A stretch of DNA of 64,000 nucleotides from Pseudomonas sp. URIL14HWK12:I12 (GCF_003097135.1 NZ_QEQL01000001.1:496001-560000); one strand, 5' to 3'; shown: positions 17,851 to 26,451, counted from the stretch's first letter. The notes: generated by a model from the sequence alone, not told the origin. Numbers and translations are program-made.

Positions 17851-18983
17851 GTACGCAGCCATTGGATGCCATCGTGATCGGCGGCGGCATCGTCGGCGCC
17901 AGTGCCGCACTGTGGCTGGCCCGGGCAGGCAAGCAGGTGGCGCTGCTGGAGCGCGACTTTTGCGGCTCGCGCTCCAGCGGGGTCAACTATGGCGGTGTGC
18001 GCCGGCAGGGGCGGTCGCTCGTACAACTGCCCCTTTCCTGCCGCGCTCACCAGATCTGGGGGCAGTTACCGGAGCTGCTGGGCATCGATGGTGAGTATGT
18101 GCGCTCGGGGCATCTGAAACTGGCCCGCAGCGAGTCAGATTTCGCAGCATTGCAGCGCTGGGCGACGTTGAGCGAGCCGTTCGACCTGGGTTTGCAATTG
18201 CTCGACCGGCAGCAACTGCGCGCCCGCTTCCCCTGGGTGGGAGATATCGCCGTGGGCGCCTCCTATTGCCCTGAAGACGGCCACGCCAACCCGCGCCTGA
18301 TGTCCCCTGCCTTCGCCCAGGCCGCGCGGCGCCACGGTGCGCACGTACACGAGCAATGCACTGTCACTGCAGTCGAGCCGAGCGGCGCCGGTTTCACGGT
18401 GCACACTGCGCAAGGCCAGCGCTTCAGCGCCCCTTGGCTGCTCAACTGCGCCGGCGCCTGGGCCGCGGCGCTGGCCAGCCAAGTCGGCGAGCCGGTCCCG
18501 CTGGTGGCGGGCCATCCGGCCATGCTCGTCACAGAACCTCTACCGATGTTCATGACCGCCAGCACCGGCGTCGAAGGCGGCGGTATCTATGCCCGCCAGG
18601 TGGCGCGCGGTAACTGTGTAATGGGCGGCGGGCAGGGTTTCGCGCTCGGCGAAAGCACAGCGCGCGCCGGCCAACTGGCGGTGCTCGACATCCTGCGCAA
18701 TGCCTGCGAACTCTATCCTGCCCTGGCCGGGGCACAGGCGATCCGCACCTGGAGCGGTACGGAGGGCTACCTGCCTGACCGGGAGCCGGTGCTTGGGCCC
18801 AGCTCCACCACCCCTGGCCTGCTGCACGGCTTCGGCTTCGCAGGCGCGGGGTTTCAGATCGGGCCGGCGGCGGGCGAAGCGCTGGCCGAGTGCATCCTGC
18901 TGGGCGAGCCGCGCCACAGCCTGCAGGCTTTTTCCATCGAACGTTTTCAACACTCGACAAGGAGCAATGCCCCATGCGCATGA
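17847..18983 (+). CDS. DadA/HcnC-like FAD-dependent amine oxidoreductase
   Basis: A 378-residue protein of the DAO family. The N-terminal FAD motif is AIVIGGGIVGASAALWLARAGK, the mid region carries NYGGVRRQGRS, and the C-terminal flavin-contacting segment is HGFGFAGAGFQIGPAAGE. This is the catalytic beta subunit that oxidises the C-N bond of an amino acid, imino acid or opine and passes electrons through the two Fe-S partners encoded just upstream. A GGAGGT site and 4-nt overlap with the upstream stop fix the start at 17847. The exact substrate is unknown. Confidence 0.92.
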   Translation: MSTQPLDAIVIGGGIVGASAALWLARAGKQVALLERDFCGSRSSGVNYGGVRRQGRSLVQLPLSCRAHQIWGQLPELLGIDGEYVRSGHLKLARSESDFAALQRWATLSEPFDLGLQLLDRQQLRARFPWVGDIAVGASYCPEDGHANPRLMSPAFAQAARRHGAHVHEQCTVTAVEPSGAGFTVHTAQGQRFSAPWLLNCAGAWAAALASQVGEPVPLVAGHPAMLVTEPLPMFMTASTGVEGGGIYARQVARGNCVMGGGQGFALGESTARAGQLAVLDILRNACELYPALAGAQAIRTWSGTEGYLPDREPVLGPSSTTPGLLHGFGFAGAGFQIGPAAGEALAECILLGEPRHSLQAFSIERFQHSTRSNAPCA

Positions 18984-20005
18984 CACTCAAGCTGCTGGCA
19001 GCCGCCCTGTGCCTGCCCTGCACCGCCGCCCTGGCTGAACCTACGCTGTACCTGGGCATGAACGGCGGGACCATGGAACGGCTGTATGCCGACAACATCC
19101 TGCCGGCCTTCGAAAAGGCACACCAGGTGAAGGTGGTGATCGTGCCGGGCACGTCAGCCGACATTCTCGCCAAGGTGCAGGCCAGCCCGGAGAAACCGCC
19201 GATACACGTGATGTTCCTGGACGACGGCGTGATGTACCGGGCCATCAGCATGGGGCTTTGCAGCCCCCTGGCCAAAAGCGCAACACTCGCCCAACTGCCC
19301 GCTAACGCAGTCATAAAGGGCCAGGCTGCGGCAGTCAGCCTGGGCGTAACGGGCCTGGCCTACAACAGCCGGCTGTTCAAGGAAAAAGGCTGGGCAGCGC
19401 CCACCTCTTGGGCAGACCTTGCAGACCCCCGCTTCAAAGACAAAGTGGTGTTCCAGTCGCTATCCTCGTCCACCTTCGGCCTGCATGGTTTCTTGATGTT
19501 CAACCGCTTGCAGGGCGGTGACGAGCAGAACGTCGATCCCGGTTTCAAAGCCTGGCCCCAAACGGTGGGGCGCAACGTGCTGGAATACATTCCAAGCTCG
19601 GCGAAACTTTCGGAGATGGTGCAGACCGACGAGGCCGCCCTGTTCCCGCTCACCCCTACCCAGGTCACCGCGCTCAAGCTCAAGGGCATTCCGGTGGAAT
19701 ACGCCCAGCCCAAGGAAGGTGCAGTGGTATTGAACGTGGCCGAATGTGCCGTGGCCAACAACGATCAGCCTGAGCTGGCGCAGCAACTGGCCGAGTTCCT
19801 GCTCAGCCCTGAGGCCCAGGCGCCGGCGTTGGAACTGGGCGACCAGATCCCTTCGAACCCTACCACGCCCACGACCGACAAGACCCGCGACCAGGTACAG
19901 GCCATGCAGGCCTACCTGAAGACAGCAGTGACCATCGACTGGGACCAGGTAAACAAGGTGCGCCCGCAATGGAATGCCCGCTGGAACCGCCAGATCGAGC
20001 GGTGA
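18974..20005 (+). CDS. Periplasmic substrate-binding protein, PotD-like
   Basis: A 343-residue protein with a Sec signal peptide (about residues 1-21, ending AALA) and the bacterial solute-binding fold of the spermidine/putrescine group (TLYLGMNGGTMERLYADNILPAFEKAHQVKV ... VTGLAYNSRLFKEKGWAAPTSWADLADP). It is the ligand receptor for the ABC importer encoded at the head of the same operon, and overlaps the dehydrogenase gene by 10 nt. Placement of the binding protein last, after the enzyme genes, ties transport and oxidation into one transcription unit. Confidence 0.93.
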   Translation: MRMTLKLLAAALCLPCTAALAEPTLYLGMNGGTMERLYADNILPAFEKAHQVKVVIVPGTSADILAKVQASPEKPPIHVMFLDDGVMYRAISMGLCSPLAKSATLAQLPANAVIKGQAAAVSLGVTGLAYNSRLFKEKGWAAPTSWADLADPRFKDKVVFQSLSSSTFGLHGFLMFNRLQGGDEQNVDPGFKAWPQTVGRNVLEYIPSSAKLSEMVQTDEAALFPLTPTQVTALKLKGIPVEYAQPKEGAVVLNVAECAVANNDQPELAQQLAEFLLSPEAQAPALELGDQIPSNPTTPTTDKTRDQVQAMQAYLKTAVTIDWDQVNKVRPQWNARWNRQIER

Positions 20006-20112
20006 GCGGCCAGCCCAGGCTTGCCTGAGCGCGACGGGCTGTATATAGTCGCAGCCCTCAGCCGCGATAGTGCTTGATGTTCAAGGGCTTACGCGGCTCA
20101 GCGCTTTCAGCT

Positions 20113-20198
20113 GCCCGAATGGTGAAATGGTAGACACAAGGGACTTAAAATCCCTCGCGGGCAACCGCGTGCCGGTTCGAGTCCGGCTTCGGGCACCA
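20113..20198 (+). tRNA. tRNA-Leu (UAA anticodon)
   Basis: An 86-nt cloverleaf with encoded CCA. The acceptor stem is GCCCGAA (20113-20119) paired with TTCGGGC (20188-20194), discriminator A. The anticodon loop is CTTAAAA with anticodon TAA, there is a long variable arm typical of class II tRNAs, and the T loop contains GGTTCGAGTCC. Mobile-element remnants begin directly after its 3' end, so it is a likely integration site. Confidence 0.97.
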
Positions 20199-20601
20199 GT
20201 TATCATGCGGGCTGTAGCTCATACGACCGTATGATTTCTAGGACTGCCGGTCCGCAAAAAACCTTCTGGTTCGCAATTCTCAGATATCCGCTGCATTCCC
20301 CCTCCTCACCCGACGCCAAGTGCGGCGTCACGCTCCCCGAAATCAGGAAATCGTCTTCGTCCCGGATGTACCGCTTCGGACACCGCGGGTTTTCCGAAAG
20401 CAGTATCCGGTTTCGTCATAGTGGATGCCGGCACTGATCATCCTGCCTCCCTCTACCCGCATCAGGTAGGTGGCTAGGCCCAAAGGCCAAAGAGCTCGTC
20501 GAGAAAGATGCCTTCGGTCGGGATATTCATGCTGGCTGACTTCATGGGCTGGCTTGTGGCGGATGAAACGAAGGCGCTCTGTGGGAAGCGATGGCCCTGC
20601 C
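20199..20601. other. Gene-poor remnant after tRNA-Leu
   Basis: No convincing intact gene. On the minus strand two short out-of-phase stretches (MNIPTEGIFLDELFG near 20,530 down to 20,474, and a frame with RVEGGRMISAG down to 20,343) read like a frameshifted small protein. The region is best viewed as decayed mobile DNA. Confidence 0.4.
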
Positions 20602-20700
20602 ATGAGTGGGTAAAGGTGAGCGCGCGAAGACGCATGGCATGCGCTGCTCTGGAGCCGTGCGCACCCCGACCTCGAAGGCTGGCGGCTGAGGCTGGGCTGG
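20602..20700 (+). pseudogene. Truncated copy of SOS-module gene B
   Basis: About 100 nt align by eye with the start of the intact gene at 40105. They share the ATGAGTGG start, GCATGGCATGCGCTGCT and the CGACCTCGA / CTGGCG / GGCTG stretch. The copy has a stop three codons after the ATG, small indels, and is cut off where it abuts the end of the lysis-type gene at 20703. Confidence 0.6.
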
Positions 20701-20702
20701 GT

Positions 20703-21152
20703 TCATGCCAGCGCCCGCCGCACACCCTCGGTGACGACCGAATCAGGGTATGGGTTGTACCCGTTCTCATGAACGATAATGCCCTCGACCAGGGTCCGCA
20801 GCGTTGCGGGCTGGCGCACATCGATCGCTGCCTTGGGGGGCACGCCCAAGCGCTTTGCAACATCGGCAACATAGGCGCCTGTGTCGTTCTCACCAGGTGG
20901 TGCCCAGCGGTGGATGGTTTCCCGTACCGTGTCGATGCCAGGCCCGCCTGCGCCGGGCTCGCCGTCCTTACTGCGATAGGCAAGCAGCAGCTTGCCCAAG
21001 GCACGGATGCCGTTTTCCGGGCTGTCGAACCGCGCAAAGCGAGGCTTGGGCACGCCCTCCTCCCGGCCCAGCTGGCCCTGCCACTGGTTACGGGTATTGA
21101 AGTCGATGTTGCCAGGGTTATTGTTGCGGATGCCGCGAGTGAGAATGCCCAT
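20703..21152 (-). CDS. Phage lysin-like protein (annotated in relatives as structural protein P5), island copy
   Basis: A 149-residue protein opening with the TRGIRNNNPGNIDF motif characteristic of a phage family often annotated as structural protein P5, usually found in lysis cassettes and presumed to cleave peptidoglycan. It is near-identical over its full length to the prophage copy at 44367-44816 (for example GREEGVPK against GLEEGVPK). The shared upstream leader has a CTGGAGAAAACC ribosome site preceded by a terminator. It has no spanin or holin neighbours here, so it is a stranded remnant, although the frame is intact. Confidence 0.85.
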   Translation of the reverse strand: MGILTRGIRNNNPGNIDFNTRNQWQGQLGREEGVPKPRFARFDSPENGIRALGKLLLAYRSKDGEPGAGGPGIDTVRETIHRWAPPGENDTGAYVADVAKRLGVPPKAAIDVRQPATLRTLVEGIIVHENGYNPYPDSVVTEGVRRALA

Positions 21153-21166
21153 GGTTTTCTCCAGGC

Positions 21167-21190
21167 AAAAAAAGCCCGCATAAGAGGGCT
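21167..21190 (-). terminator. Terminator in front of the island lysin-like gene
   Basis: On the minus strand AGCCC / GGGCT with an 8-nt loop is followed by seven T residues and then directly by the ribosome site of the gene at 20703-21152. The same terminator-plus-SD layout precedes the prophage copy. Confidence 0.6.
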
Positions 21191-21786
21191 CAGCTTCAAA
21201 CTTGTTCCAAGCATAGATAGCGCGTTGGGGCCTTACATTCCTGAAAGAAAGTTTTCAGCTGCAATGTTCTGTACGCGCGGGCCGCAGTTGTGCAAAGTTC
21301 TTAATAAGCCTGCCACAAGGCTACGATGAAATAATAACTGGCAGCCGCTATGACAGTGAGCGCCGCAAGCCCCAACAGAATTGGATTTTTCAGCAAAAGC
21401 AAAAATCCAACAACTTGATCATTGCGATAGCAAGGTCAGCGCACTAATGTGTTCGCGCAGAAGTTCAGGTACGAACCTCTGTCACCTCATCTTGGCCCGC
21501 AGACTGAGTCATTCTGGCGGATTGATATTCGGGACCGTTGTGAACGCAAGCTCGGACTTGTTCAGCGCTCGCTTACCCGTGCTTCCCGCCAGCGCTTTCT
21601 TGGTCATCGGCCTGGGTTTTCGACCACGGCCGGCGACCGTGGCAGCGCTTCCGATAGCGCGGCTCCTAAACTTTTAATTGCGGGGGTGCAAAAAACGAAG
21701 GGCGGGCGGTGCCCGCAGGCATAGGCCCAAGGGTTGGGCCCACCGCCAAACCACGGCGGTGCAGCAATGCTCGAGGCCTCTGAATA
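21191..21786. other. Intergenic stretch without a supported gene
   Basis: About 600 nt. The only coding hint is a minus-strand frame ending near 21,306 that would encode a roughly 33-residue hydrophobic peptide (LLGLAALTVIAAASYYF), but it has no ATG or SD. Near 21,700-21,770 there are several GC-rich short inverted repeats that may end transcripts of neighbouring genes. Confidence 0.4.
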
Positions 21787-22356
21787 TCACTTGCTTCGGG
21801 TACCATCTAGCCGCTCCCTGATGTCCGTAGAGAGTAAGCCGTACTGATGAAGACTTAAAAATGCCCCGTCTTTGAATTCAACATCGCGAAGAGTGCCCTC
21901 CCGTTGAAATCCAAACTTCCTAAGAAGAGCGCAACTGGACTCATTCTCCGGCTCAACCTCTGCATGGATGGGGTGCAAGCGCAGGGTGCTGAACCCGTAG
22001 TCAATCATTGACGGCAAAGCTTCGGACAAGAGACCTTGACGCCAGTACTCGGGCATCAGCCAATAGCCTATCTGTGCCTTCCGGTGCTCGTGGCACACAT
22101 CGTTGAAGCCACAGGCCCCTATCAATGATTCGTGGTTGATGAATGATATCCCCCACCAGATACCTGACTTCTCGGCGACGATTCGTTCAAACCACCGCAT
22201 TTGTTCTTCCGTCTCGGTGAGGCTCGAATATGAAACGCCATAGTGGGCGATTACCTTCGGGTTGGAAAGCGCCCTATACACATCAACCAGGTGGCTAGGA
22301 AGTATCTTTCTTAGTGTGATTCTTTTTAACAGAAACTCGGGATGGGCCGTAAGCAT
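21787..22356 (-). CDS. GNAT N-acetyltransferase, RimJ/RimL type
   Basis: A 189-residue single-domain acetyltransferase. Visible family features are LLKRITLRKILPSHLVDVY at the start, IGYWLMPEYWRQGLLSEAL forming the acetyl-CoA-binding loop (Q/R-x-x-G region), and AEVEPENESSCALLRKFGFQREGTLRD, the classic C-terminal motif of ribosomal-protein alanine acetyltransferases and their relatives. The target may be a small molecule or a protein N-terminus. It looks intact, although it lies in decayed island DNA and is of lower GC than its neighbours by eye. Confidence 0.9.
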   Translation of the reverse strand: MLTAHPEFLLKRITLRKILPSHLVDVYRALSNPKVIAHYGVSYSSLTETEEQMRWFERIVAEKSGIWWGISFINHESLIGACGFNDVCHEHRKAQIGYWLMPEYWRQGLLSEALPSMIDYGFSTLRLHPIHAEVEPENESSCALLRKFGFQREGTLRDVEFKDGAFLSLHQYGLLSTDIRERLDGTRSK

Positions 22357-22713
22357 TGTGATAGGTCCCTACCTAAATATGCACCTAAATTAACACAGGC
22401 ACTTCCGCCTTTTTACCATTTCACCCATGCCGCATCCGACCACAGAGGGCGGGGCAGGCAGGGAGAAAACTATGATCGGCACCACCTGCGAGTACGTTCA
22501 GAAGCATTATGGGGTCCCGGCATGTATAGGCCGCCGCGTCTTGGATTGCTGCGATTCAACTTTTTACCGCAATTACGCTACCCTTACGTCTTTGATCAGC
22601 CGAAAGTTAACGATTATCTGCCGCACCCTCCGCAGCGTCCTACCAATCGATCTACCGCCCTGGCCGATACCGTCCATCCTGCACTGCTCGACGTCGCCGC
22701 CCGAAATAAAATA
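22357..22713. other. Gap upstream of the degenerate SOS module
   Basis: No gene supported. Overlapping frames in several phases have no family resemblance or ribosome sites. It separates the acetyltransferase start from the LexA box at 22714. Confidence 0.4.
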
Positions 22714-22729
22714 CTGTTCACCCATACAG
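22714..22729 (+). promoter_or_regulatory. LexA (SOS) box, island copy
   Basis: CTGTTCACCCATACAG fits the CTGT-N8-ACAG consensus exactly. It lies 17 nt before the start of the broken gene-A copy, the same arrangement as at 39555 upstream of the intact copy. Confidence 0.8.
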
Positions 22730-22745
22730 CATTTCGGAGCTTTCC

Positions 22746-23128
22746 ATGTCTTCCCGCCACATGCGCCGCCGCCCCTACTCCCCAGCTGGCAGGTATGAAT
22801 TGTTTTGCCCCAGCCAAGCTGAGCCTGCGGTCACATCCTCAGCAACGTGTTCACCATAAATCCCCGTCTGACGCTGGGCGCGCTGTATGGCCTGGTGAGG
22901 GTTGACGACGAAGGCGCCTGGATACCGTGTTCGACTGCCGAGGCTCTACCCGAACCCATTGAGTGCCTGCGCCGGACCAGAGCCAATGAAGTGCTCAAGC
23001 TGCGGCCGAACCCTCTGGAAGGTCAAAGCCCCTACCTACGCCCGCACCTGGCCGATGCGCTGCGCATCGACGACTGCGCGCTGTGCCGTAGCGCCGGTTT
23101 CGTGTGGGAAGGCGTAATTCTGCCATGA
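22746..23128 (+). pseudogene. SOS-module gene A, frameshifted and internally deleted
   Basis: Homologous to the intact 172-residue gene at 39590. It begins ATGTCTTCCCGCCACATG (SSRHMRRRPYSPAGRY) like the intact protein. It loses one nucleotide near 22,832 so that translation stops after about 37 codons, and it lacks about 45 codons covering the region with the first CxxC pair. From about 22,850 to 23,128 the reading frame of the intact gene is otherwise well preserved (VRVDDEGAWI, LRIDDCALC, GFVWEGVILP). Confidence 0.8.
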
Positions 23129-23346
23129 GTGAGTATGGGTCAGAGCGCAAGGCCGCTTGGCAGGGGCTACTCGAAAGCGCGCAGGATTGCCCTGATCTGG
23201 AAGCCTGGCGCTTGCGCCTTCATGGCATTGCTGCCGGCATGCAAGCAGCCGGAGAGATCGATGCACTTGAGGCGTTCGACCTGCGCCAACTGGCTGATGC
23301 GGCCTTCAGCTTCTTTATGGAGCAGCGGCTTGATGCAAGGCGCTGA
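23125..23346 (+). CDS. SOS-module gene B, island copy
   Basis: A 73-residue protein that overlaps the end of gene A by 4 nt (ATGA), as in the intact module. It is highly similar to the protein at 40105 (SERKAAWQGLLESAQDCPDLEAWRLRLHG...ALEAFDLRQLADAAFSFFMEQR), helical and acidic, with a slightly shorter C-terminus. Its own frame is undamaged even though the partner gene A is broken. Function unknown. Confidence 0.65.
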   Translation: MSEYGSERKAAWQGLLESAQDCPDLEAWRLRLHGIAAGMQAAGEIDALEAFDLRQLADAAFSFFMEQRLDARR

Positions 23347-23539
23347 ACAAGGCGGCGGTTTAGCGCGTCGCTGGTGGTGTGGGCCAGGCAAAAACAGTTT
23401 GAGCAAATCCCAATTGGGCAAAGGCGATGAAGACTGATCAAACGATCTCACTGGCTGGCGTTGGCGACACGGCCCGGCGGGAGAAAAATGGAGATCGTGG
23501 AAATAGGCCCAGCAACCGAATGATGGGCCAAAGGGTGAG

Positions 23540-23896
23540 TTAAAGCAGTGCAGTGGACAGCATACCCAAGGCGCCCAAAACGAAGCCGATGAGCGCGCCC
23601 CGTCTCGGTGTTTCGTGGAACAGCGACCACACAACTACAGGCTCAAGAAGCAACAAAGAGGTGACTGATACCACGGTGACGATCCAGATATCACCGACTG
23701 CAACGTATCCGAGCCAGTATGCCGCCAGTAGACAAACGCCCGCAAAACACATCAGTGCCAGGGGGAAGCTGAACGACCCCCACGATACGCTGCCTGTCTG
23801 GGCGAGTTTGGCGACGACCACCTCACTGTAGATTGCACAGAACTCACCGACCACCATCAAGCCTAGAGCAGAAACTCCGAGTAATTCTTTGGACAT
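23540..23896 (-). CDS. Small 4-TM membrane protein (EamA/SMR-like)
   Basis: A 118-residue protein with four predicted TM helices (SALGLMVVGEFCAIYSEVVV, FPLALMCFAGVCLLAAYWLG, WIVTVVSVTSLLLLEPVVV, ALIGFVLGALGMLSTAL), the size and layout of small multidrug-resistance or half-EamA proteins. The ATG at 23896 has a strong AAGGAG 8 nt upstream; a longer upstream frame is not supported. It lies in the island with no obvious partner. A transport role is plausible but not demonstrated. Confidence 0.65.
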   Translation of the reverse strand: MSKELLGVSALGLMVVGEFCAIYSEVVVAKLAQTGSVSWGSFSFPLALMCFAGVCLLAAYWLGYVAVGDIWIVTVVSVTSLLLLEPVVVWSLFHETPRRGALIGFVLGALGMLSTALL

Positions 23897-24461
23897 ATCA
23901 AAAACTCCTTCGTATTCAGCGCAATGTTTTTCCGCTCCCAGCTGGCGATGCCGCTGACCAGAAGCGCGTTGCAGGAATACGAAGCTGCCTTGAATAGGCC
24001 TGAATGATCGAAATACTGTCCCATGCTCATGTCCTTCGAAAGAGGTGAGTCTTGGCGCCAACCCAAGACACCGTTCAGATAATACGGCCCTTGAGCCGCT
24101 CTGAACAACCAACGCCGCATCAGCCTGGCGTTAACTGCCCGGTGTCTTTCGCTGCATAGGTTCTGGTCACAAGCACGAAGGAAATACGTGGCCGGCGTCC
24201 GGGTCACTCGGTATCGCGGCACGTATGGCGGGCAGGCCGCCGGCGATCACTTCGCCATTGGGTGAGTGCTGGAAGTGCGGAGCAAGTTATACAAGCTTGC
24301 ATCATAGGCGGGGGAGAGTCGATGCTCGAAATCACCGGCATGCTCGCTGGGGCGAAAGTTCAGCTCTACGCAGGAGCCACGAACAACAGATGCAGATCGG
24401 CAACGCCTGACGCTACCACCCGAAAGACCGCGCAGCCTCCTCTACCAGCACCGCACCCTGG
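23897..24461. other. Intergenic stretch without a supported gene
   Basis: About 565 nt between the small membrane protein and the zinc-ribbon gene. Frames on both strands are short, unlike known families and lack ribosome sites. Probably decayed island DNA plus the promoter of the gene at 23540. Confidence 0.4.
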
Positions 24462-24731
24462 CTATCGACAGAACGGGCAATACAGATTGTCCATGAAGTC
24501 ATCACATGCAATGTCGCCATCGAGCACCTGCACCACAACCTCACCGTGTGTATCACACAGCAGTGATTGCCCGGCCCCCTGGTGGACAGGGGGATGATCG
24601 CCGAACTCGTCACAGCCGCACCATGGGCATTTCTGCACCACGGCGCCGCCCGGCCCAAGGATTGCCAAGGTCCAGTTGCAGCCATTGCAGCGAAAACGGG
24701 TGAGCGGACGTGCGCAGGTGAGGTTGGGCAT
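24462..24731 (-). CDS. Small zinc-ribbon protein
   Basis: An 89-residue protein with two closely spaced CxxC pairs (FRCNGCNWTL ... QKCPWCGCDEFG) and a C-terminal CPFC, the pattern of a zinc ribbon with an extra metal site. AAGGA lies 7 nt before the ATG. Small proteins like this are frequent in phages and islands and may bind nucleic acid or protein. No family name is assigned. It sits between island remnants. Confidence 0.5.
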   Translation of the reverse strand: MPNLTCARPLTRFRCNGCNWTLAILGPGGAVVQKCPWCGCDEFGDHPPVHQGAGQSLLCDTHGEVVVQVLDGDIACDDFMDNLYCPFCR

Positions 24732-24799
24732 GAGCCATTCCTTAGTTCAATTGAGCGCTGCCAGGGTATATGGACGGTTACAGGGTGGGTTAGGAAATA

Positions 24800-24862
24800 A
24801 TTCGACGCCCCGGGCCGGCGCTGGGCCTGTTCGATGGCATCGTGAGGGTTGACGAAACGGTA
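24800..24862 (+). pseudogene. Short fragment of SOS-module gene A
   Basis: A stretch of roughly 60 nt (GGGCCTGTTCGATGG, then CGTGAGGGTTGACGAA) aligns by eye with the part of gene A encoding G-(x)2-DG-VRVDDEG at 22,876-22,912 and 39,718-39,760. It is cut on both sides and on the opposite strand is fused to the C-terminus of the hydrolase remnant. Confidence 0.5.
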
Positions 24863-25180
24863 CCTTCCCATACCCTCCCACGCGGAACCCAATGGCCGCA
24901 ACCAGGTAAAACGTGCGACTCAACGTTGGTGGCAAAGCGCCGGATGTTTTCTGGCTGCGTAGCCCCGAAACCGCCGTTACCCCCACCGCCAACCGCGAGC
25001 ACCGGAAGTGTCAGCTTAGTTGATGCCAACTTCTCGTTTTGAGCAATCGATTGTGGCAGCGCGCGATAGTATTCAAACGCATGGTGGAAGACCTGGGGCT
25101 TAGCGTATGACCGCACGTAACGGTCTAAGCGTTCATCAGTGAACACCACTTCGTTGCTGGCATGGTGGCGAATGACTGGG
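24863..25180 (-). pseudogene. Alpha/beta-hydrolase, C-terminal fragment
   Basis: About 100 codons correspond to the C-terminal part of an alpha/beta hydrolase of the epoxide-hydrolase type: FTDERLDRYVRSYAKP, FEYYRALPQ, LTLPVLAVGG and the catalytic-His segment GCGHWVP. The N-terminal half with the nucleophile elbow is absent, being replaced by the end of the MFS gene. The normal C-terminus is replaced by phage-derived sequence. It was probably once cotranscribed with the MFS gene. Confidence 0.65.
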
Positions 25181-25183
25181 CGA

Positions 25184-26398
25184 TCAGCGATGCCCTTGAG
25201 CGCGACCACCCGGGGGGAAGGCATAGCGACGTGCTGCCAGGGCTATCACAAAGGCGAGCGATGCCAAGATGGCTACGGTGGGCGGTAGCATGGAAGTACC
25301 ACCCTGGGTCAGTAGTGCTCCACCTATTGCGCCGCCGCCTGCAATGGCCAGATTCCAAGCGGTGGTCACCATTGCCTGGGCGAGGTCCACGCCATCGCCG
25401 GCGGCATCGGCTGACGCGGTTTGCATCATGGCGCCGGCTCCGCCAAAGCCAAGCCCCCAGACCACGGCGCCAAGATAGACCGCCACGCTTTGGTCTGCGG
25501 CAATACTCAGAACTATGGCCGTCAAAGCGAACGACCCGATTGCAATGAGCACCATCAACCGCAACAGTCGATCGACAAAGCGGCCAACCAACCAGATGCC
25601 AACCAGGGAACTGATCCCGAATGCCAGCAGGACGAGATCGACCCGCGATTGTGAGGTGGTCGAGAACGGCGCAATGTAGGTGTAAAGAATGTTGTGGGCA
25701 GTCATCCAGGCCAGGATCACGAGAAGGATCGGTACGATGCCTTTGGTTCGGAGTACACGAAGAAGGGAGAGTCGGCTTTCACCATTGCGGCCGGGAGCAT
25801 CAGGCACTTTCACCACGATCCATCCGATCAACATCAGTGCAAGTGCCGACAGGATCAGAAATGATCCGCGCCACCCCACCAAGCTTCCTAAAAACGTCCC
25901 CATTGGAACGCCCAACGACAGCGCCAGGGGGACCCCCACCATCGCGACCGCCATTGCAGCCCCTGTCTGTTCGGGACGTACGATGCTCCGTGCGTAGCCT
26001 GCGAGTATTCCCCACGCCAACCCTGCTGCACAGCCTGCGATGAAGCGTGCGACCAGCACCACGCTTAGGGATTCAGCCATTGCCGTCAGTGTGTTTCCGA
26101 TTACGAAACAAATGACGGTGCCAAGTAGCACGGGCCGTCGGCGCAAGCCTTGGGTCCAGCTTGTAAGCGGAATTGCCGCCAACAGTGACCCTAATGCATA
26201 GAGCGCCACCAGTTGGCCGGCCATAGCCTCCGAGATCTGCAGGCCAGCAGCGATGCTTGGCAACAAGCCAGCGGGCAATGTTTCAGTAACGATGCATAAA
26301 AAGCCGGCGGCTGCGAGGCCAGCCAGTGCTGCAATGGGCAGTCGGTTGCTGGGAGCAGAAGCCTCAGCTGCCAGGCTTGATGAGGGTGAGGGCTGCAT
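25184..26398 (-). CDS. MFS efflux transporter, DHA1 (AraJ/YdhP-like)
   Basis: A 404-residue protein with 12 predicted TM helices. It carries the drug-exporter motif near TM5 (AMVGVPLALSLGVPMGTFLG, motif C-like G-x8-G-x3-G-P/G layout) and a TM2-3 loop LTSWTQGLRRRPVLLG. An AAGGAAG site precedes the ATG. Together with the divergent TetR gene and the shared palindromic operator it forms a classic inducible efflux pair. Likely substrates are small toxic organics; which ones cannot be told. Confidence 0.9.
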   Translation of the reverse strand: MQPSPSSSLAAEASAPSNRLPIAALAGLAAAGFLCIVTETLPAGLLPSIAAGLQISEAMAGQLVALYALGSLLAAIPLTSWTQGLRRRPVLLGTVICFVIGNTLTAMAESLSVVLVARFIAGCAAGLAWGILAGYARSIVRPEQTGAAMAVAMVGVPLALSLGVPMGTFLGSLVGWRGSFLILSALALMLIGWIVVKVPDAPGRNGESRLSLLRVLRTKGIVPILLVILAWMTAHNILYTYIAPFSTTSQSRVDLVLLAFGISSLVGIWLVGRFVDRLLRLMVLIAIGSFALTAIVLSIAADQSVAVYLGAVVWGLGFGGAGAMMQTASADAAGDGVDLAQAMVTTAWNLAIAGGGAIGGALLTQGGTSMLPPTVAILASLAFVIALAARRYAFPPGGRAQGHR

Positions 26399-26451
26399 GA
26401 TCTTCCTTTCGATTGGCCTGAAGGCTGCCGTAAGAGGCCCTGCCTGGCGGC

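Noticed and set aside
22342..22905. 187-codon plus-strand frame
   Set aside because: It crosses the LexA box and overlaps the recognisable gene-A pseudogene in a different frame.
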